Positions 60,637 through 64,000 of a stretch of DNA of 64,000 nt are shown one piece after another. A model generated the notes under the pieces. That model was not told the origin of the DNA. It saw only the letters and a program-made list of their open reading frames with translations, and did not search any database. Position numbers and translations under genes: made by a program. Within the stretch, counting starts at the first letter, position 1; each line of letters begins with the position of its first letter. This stretch comes from JAKZVK01 sp965261065 (GTDB lineage: Bacteria; Acidobacteriota; Terriglobia; Bryobacterales; UBA6623), in assembly GCA_965261065.1 (NCBI GenBank), contig OZ253444.1, positions 5,828,001-5,892,000 on the forward strand, written 5' to 3'.

Positions 60637-61359
60637 CAGCATAAGCCGCCGGCCACACCGACGGAGGCCTCTCTGGCAGCACTGAGCCGCAGGCGTCAGG
60701 GGCTGTGGAAAAATGCTGGGGACAATCAGCCGCGGCCTGATCAAACCATTGGGTTGAGCGGTAGCCGGCATCCGAATCAGGTTTCACGCCACCACAGGCG
60801 TTCTCGGCGCGAATCCGCGCGAACCCAAGAAGCCGAGCCCGGAACACAAGTGACGGGTCAATCCGGTCGGTTCGGCAGGCGACCACGGACATTTTGCCGG
60901 AGCATCAAGAACCTCAAACGCCCCTGCCGGGGCTGGAGATCGTTTGGCGGCTTCTTCCCACGACTTGCGTCGTGGGCTACTTTCAGTCGCCCCGTCCCGG
61001 GGCTTGGCGCCGTGGTAGGATGCAACCGCGTTGCGCCCCGAGGGAACCGCGGGTTCCATGAGGAGATTCACTTTGTCAACCGGCAAGGTGTGGTGGGAAA
61101 CTTCAGTTTCGAGACACGTTCGACCGGGCTTCCATCCGCACTCTCTTCGGCGTCTGTCCGACGCGGTGCTGGTTGAAGTTCGGCCTTTCCGACGCTGCTT
61201 GCTCGGTTTCGGCCTCCCAGGGCCGGCCGCGGAGCGCAGTCGCCGCAACGCTCGGTCCAACGTGTTCTCTCGCTGTCGCTTCCTTTCTTCAGCCTTGCGA
61301 ACGCGTCCTGCTCATCTTGTGGCTCCACCGTCCGCCGTCGCCGGCGGGCGTGCCTACGC
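60637..61359. repeat. Non-coding, repeat-containing spacer
   Basis: No gene is supported in 723 bases. CAGGGGCTGTGGAAAAA at about 60697 resembles the outer arm of the palindromic repeat at 26951. CCCACGACTTGCGTCGTGGG (60958-60977) and CCCCTGCCGGGGC (60921-60933) are REP-like palindromes. Confidence 0.5.
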
Positions 61360-62508
61360 CTACGCCGCTGGCTTGGGCGGCTGGATCTGCTGGCTCTGTC
61401 CCCGGCTCTGGCGCTTCGTCTCGTACAACGGATCAAAGTCCACGTCGCGCTTCCACAACACGTGCAGCAAGATCGCCAACTTGCGCGCCACCGCCACCAC
61501 CGCCTTGCGCTTGGCCGCCTTCCCCCCGCGCGCCGCCAACCGCCAACCCCAGCTCCGCAGCCGCGACTCGGCGCCGTGGTGTCCTAACACATACTGCGCG
61601 CATTGCAGCAACAGCTTCCGCAGCAGCGCGTCCCCGCTCTTGGTGATGCTCAGCTCCGGCTGGCGCTTCCCCGAGCCGCGTTGCTTCGGACGCAGCCCCC
61701 TCCGCGGTCCCGCCGCGCGGCGGCTTTCCAACTTCTCTACAGCGTTGTCCAGGTTCAGCACAAACGCCAGCGCCGTGATCGGGCCCACCCCGCGGATCGA
61801 ACGCATCCGCAACGTGTGCGGATATTTCTCGTCGCCCAGCTGCTCGATCTTTTTGTCGTAGCGGCGGATTTCGTCGCTGCGATGTTGAATCACCAGCAGC
61901 AGGGGTCCGAGCGTGTCTTTGAGATCCGAGGGCATGGCGGCGGCGGCTTTCTTGGCGCAGGCCGCGGTGTCGCACGCCGGCCAGCGCACGCCGAAACTTT
62001 TCACCAGGCCGCGCCCTTGGCTGCTCAGCTTGGTGCGCGCCTGGACCGCGCCGTCGCGCGCCCGCAGCACGGTGCGATGCTGTTGCGTTTCGAGCGAACA
62101 CGGGGTCACGGCGCGCATCATCTGGGGCAGGCGCAGACCGAGTTCGCCCAGCGTGGCGGCGTCGCGGCGATCGCTCTTCGACATCGATTGCGTGATCAGC
62201 GCCAGGTGGTGCGTGTCGGCCATCAGCGGCTGGTGGCCGAGGCGTTGGAGCAGCCGGAAGACCCACAGCGAGTGCGTGCCGGCTTCGAACACGACGCGCA
62301 TCGGCCCCCACGCGTCGAAGAATTTCTTGAAGGCTTTGACGTTGGTGCGGATGCGGTGACGTTCGATGATATTGCCGTCGAGGCCGAGCAGGCAGAGGTG
62401 CGAGTGTCGGTCGCCGAGGTCGAGGCCGGCGACGGCGTGGAGGCCTTGTTCGATCCTTTCGTGTTGCGGCTGTGACAGGGCTTGGATGTTTTTGGTATGG
62501 TTCGTCAT
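61360..62508 (-). CDS. IS110-family transposase, third and unrelated copy
   Basis: This protein has 382 residues from ATG 62508. The RuvC-like domain shows HAVAGLDLGDRHSHLCLLG with the first Asp, RVVFEAGTHSLWVFRLLQRL, and ITQSMSKSDRRDAATLGELG with the paired Asp residues. The C-terminal domain has MRSIRGVGPITALAFVLNLD and LRPKQRGSGKRQPELSITKS. It is clearly distinct from the two copies at 14390 and 27602, and the PRRGLRPKQRGSGK stretch is diverged from the usual GPYLGLVP region. The tail after DFDPLYETK is a Gln/Ser-rich extension. No frame break is seen. Element ends were not determined, as IS110 lacks inverted repeats. Confidence 0.88.
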   Translation of the reverse strand: MTNHTKNIQALSQPQHERIEQGLHAVAGLDLGDRHSHLCLLGLDGNIIERHRIRTNVKAFKKFFDAWGPMRVVFEAGTHSLWVFRLLQRLGHQPLMADTHHLALITQSMSKSDRRDAATLGELGLRLPQMMRAVTPCSLETQQHRTVLRARDGAVQARTKLSSQGRGLVKSFGVRWPACDTAACAKKAAAAMPSDLKDTLGPLLLVIQHRSDEIRRYDKKIEQLGDEKYPHTLRMRSIRGVGPITALAFVLNLDNAVEKLESRRAAGPRRGLRPKQRGSGKRQPELSITKSGDALLRKLLLQCAQYVLGHHGAESRLRSWGWRLAARGGKAAKRKAVVAVARKLAILLHVLWKRDVDFDPLYETKRQSRGQSQQIQPPKPAA

Positions 62509-62972
62509 GATTCTGTAGTTCCTTTCGTTATCAGAAGAGGTTTTGGGATTCGCCCCGCGCCAGGGTGGATGCGGGGCGAAGCCCGTCACTCGGGAGCGTA
62601 CCGCACTCCCGAGACCGCGAATCTCCTCATTTCATCTCGGTTGTGTCGTTGGATGCCTCAACTTGCACGATGAGTTGCTGCGAGGCTCCCAGCAGTGTCA
62701 ACCGTGGACTCCCCGATTCTTTCACAGCCTTTCACGGAGCGGTCCGGCACTCCTTCCTGTCGGACAGGCGAGCCCTCTCGGTCGGCGGGAACCCTGCGCT
62801 TCCCCGAAGGTTGCGTGAGGCAGATACCCTAGGTCCCCTAGCACCCCTCCCGACCTTCCCCTAGGAGAAACACGCCCCGCCTCTGTGCGTGGATCTCCCG
62901 ATTTACCTCCTGCACTAATCGGTCGAGAATCCTTGTAGTCCCCCTAACTATTGAGTGCCGCATAATATACCG
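62509..62972. other. Spacer between IS110 and IS630
   Basis: No gene is seen in 464 bases. The part next to the IS110 start may hold its promoter and bridge-RNA region. The 30 bases before 62973 should contain the left end of the IS630. Confidence 0.35.
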
Positions 62973-63987
62973 TCAATCAAAACAAAGAGAGGACTGCTTC
63001 CAGAAGGCCGTGGTCAAGCGCGGTTTGCGGCGCATGCGGCGCAGCGCTTTGCGAGCGCGCTCGCTCAGCTCCCCGTAGTCCTTGGGGCAGACGTTCGGCA
63101 GCTCGTACTGCTTCCAGTAGGCCCAGATGTATTCCACCGGATTCAACTCCGGCGCATAGGGCGGCAAGGACTCCGTTGCGATGTGCCCGGCGGAGAGTTC
63201 GATGAACTCTTGCACCAGGCGGCTGCGGTGCGCCGACAGCCGGTCCCAGACGATCAGCAGCGGGCGATCGATAGGACGTACCCACGCCTTGAGAAAGTCG
63301 ATCACTTCGAGTTCGCCGATCGCGCCGGGATACAGCCGGCAGTAGAAGTTGCGCAGCGTTAGCCCTGCCGAGACGGACAGTTTCTCCCCGTTGAAGTTGA
63401 ACTGCAGCACCGGCGTCTGGCCGCGCGGCGCCCAGGTGCGGCAACGATGCGGCTTCTGACTCCATCCGCTTTCGTCGATGAAGACGAGCGTGCGGCCTTC
63501 GTTGTGGGCTTTTTTTTGTGGCGGGCCAGGTCTTGCGCCTGCAGGCGCGGATCCGCTCTTCGTTGCGCTCGCGCGCCTTGCCGAGCGGGCGTTGCGGGCT
63601 CCACTCGAGCGCCCGCAGGATCTTCCAGACGTGGCCTTCGTGGTATGCGACCCCGCACTCGTCGGCGATCAGGCGAGCCACCAGCGGGCAGGTCCACAGG
63701 GGCGTCGGGAAGCGGTGAGCTTCGGGGCCTTCGAGCAACAGCGACGTCAGGCGTTGGCGCGGCGCGGCGTCGAGCAGCGGCTTGCGTCCGGCGCGTCCGG
63801 CGCGGCGCAGCCCGGCCGCACCCTGCCCGAGGTATTGCCGCCGCCATTCACTGACGGTTGGACGAGCGACTTTGAGCCGCTGCGCCGTCTCGGACTGCTT
63901 GTGTCCTTGGTCGAGCAGCCGCATCGCTTCGAAACGGCGCTTCTCGAGCGCCTGGAAATCCCGCTTCACACCTCTTGGGTTGCCCAT
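62973..63987 (-). CDS. IS630-family transposase in two frames
   Basis: From ATG 63987 the first frame gives the helix-turn-helix region (MRLLDQGHKQSETAQRLKVA, VSEWRRQYLGQGAAGLRRAG) and VWKILRALEWSPQRPLGKAR. At a run of eight A (63517-63510 as read on this strand) the frame changes by +1. The second frame then supplies NEGRTLVFIDESGWSQKPHR (first Asp), IVWDRLSAHRSRLVQEFIEL (second Asp) and LPPYAPELNPVEYIWAYWKQ (Glu), stopping at 62973. IS630 genes often need a frameshift at an A-run, so this may be programmed. Otherwise it is a mutation. The whole protein is about 337 residues. The right end of the element is probably just beyond the window. Confidence 0.82.
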
Positions 63988-64000
63988 ACATATATAGATG

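Overview
The window is about 62-65 % G+C and looks like a chromosomal segment of a Gram-negative, heterotrophic bacterium from soil or water. Several protein types are ones I associate with Acidobacteriota, especially the Solibacter/Bryobacter lineage: a FecR-like exported protein, a 'STGPRTPEGKARSS...ALKHGL' protein, Tat-exported Gfo/Idh/MocA and beta-propeller proteins, and FliW/CsrA. Planctomycetota-style features are also present: a secreted leucine-rich-repeat protein and a 38-bp repeat lying just after gene ends. No rRNA or tRNA gene was seen, so the phylum is an inference.

Housekeeping blocks: partial uvrA and priA (0-5.6 kb); histidinol-phosphatase, di-heme peroxidase, groL and hemH (32.5-39.5 kb); tarD-like dehydratase, a class III aminotransferase, fliW-csrA, a VWA protein, ahcY and metK (44-52.8 kb); and a rhamnulokinase-like kinase, a DHDPS-family enzyme, rph-rdgB and a ribBA with a degenerate RibA half (55-60.5 kb). 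ahcY and metK both serve the methyl cycle. rph and rdgB overlap by one base and form an operon.

Between these blocks lie mobile DNA, debris and dispersed repeats (5.6-32 kb, parts of 39.5-44 kb, 53-54.8 kb, 60.6-64 kb). Elements found: an ISNCY/IS1202-type element (5823-7420, 16-bp target duplication), IS1380 (11217-12881, duplication TTTAG), two near-identical IS110 copies plus a third unrelated one, IS1595 (15926-16956, 8-bp duplication) inside a decayed IS4, an IS1-family transposon (22110-24567), two ISKra4 elements (24577-26425 and 28495-30321), a two-gene DDE element (53147-54731) and an IS630 (62973-63987).

The three most notable results are these. (1) The IS1-family element is 2458 bp long, has 27-bp inverted repeats and an 8-bp target duplication, and carries an apparent toxin-antitoxin pair and a small AT-hook-like protein as cargo. 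(2) A large secreted-protein gene with Cys-containing repeats and a roughly 95-residue polyacidic tail is split by the IS1380; removing the element and one target copy restores a single frame from 10331 to 13908. (3) A small DUF6788-like protein precedes transposases of two unrelated families, each time beneath a palindromic promoter.

Many accessory genes carry single-base or dinucleotide indels or nonsense codons (bases 9605, 16835, 17173, about 26450, 30901, 31353, 40908). Some indels are in homopolymers, where assembly error or phase variation is possible. The nonsense codons and precisely bounded insertions point to real decay. All family names come from reading the sequence, not from database searches.
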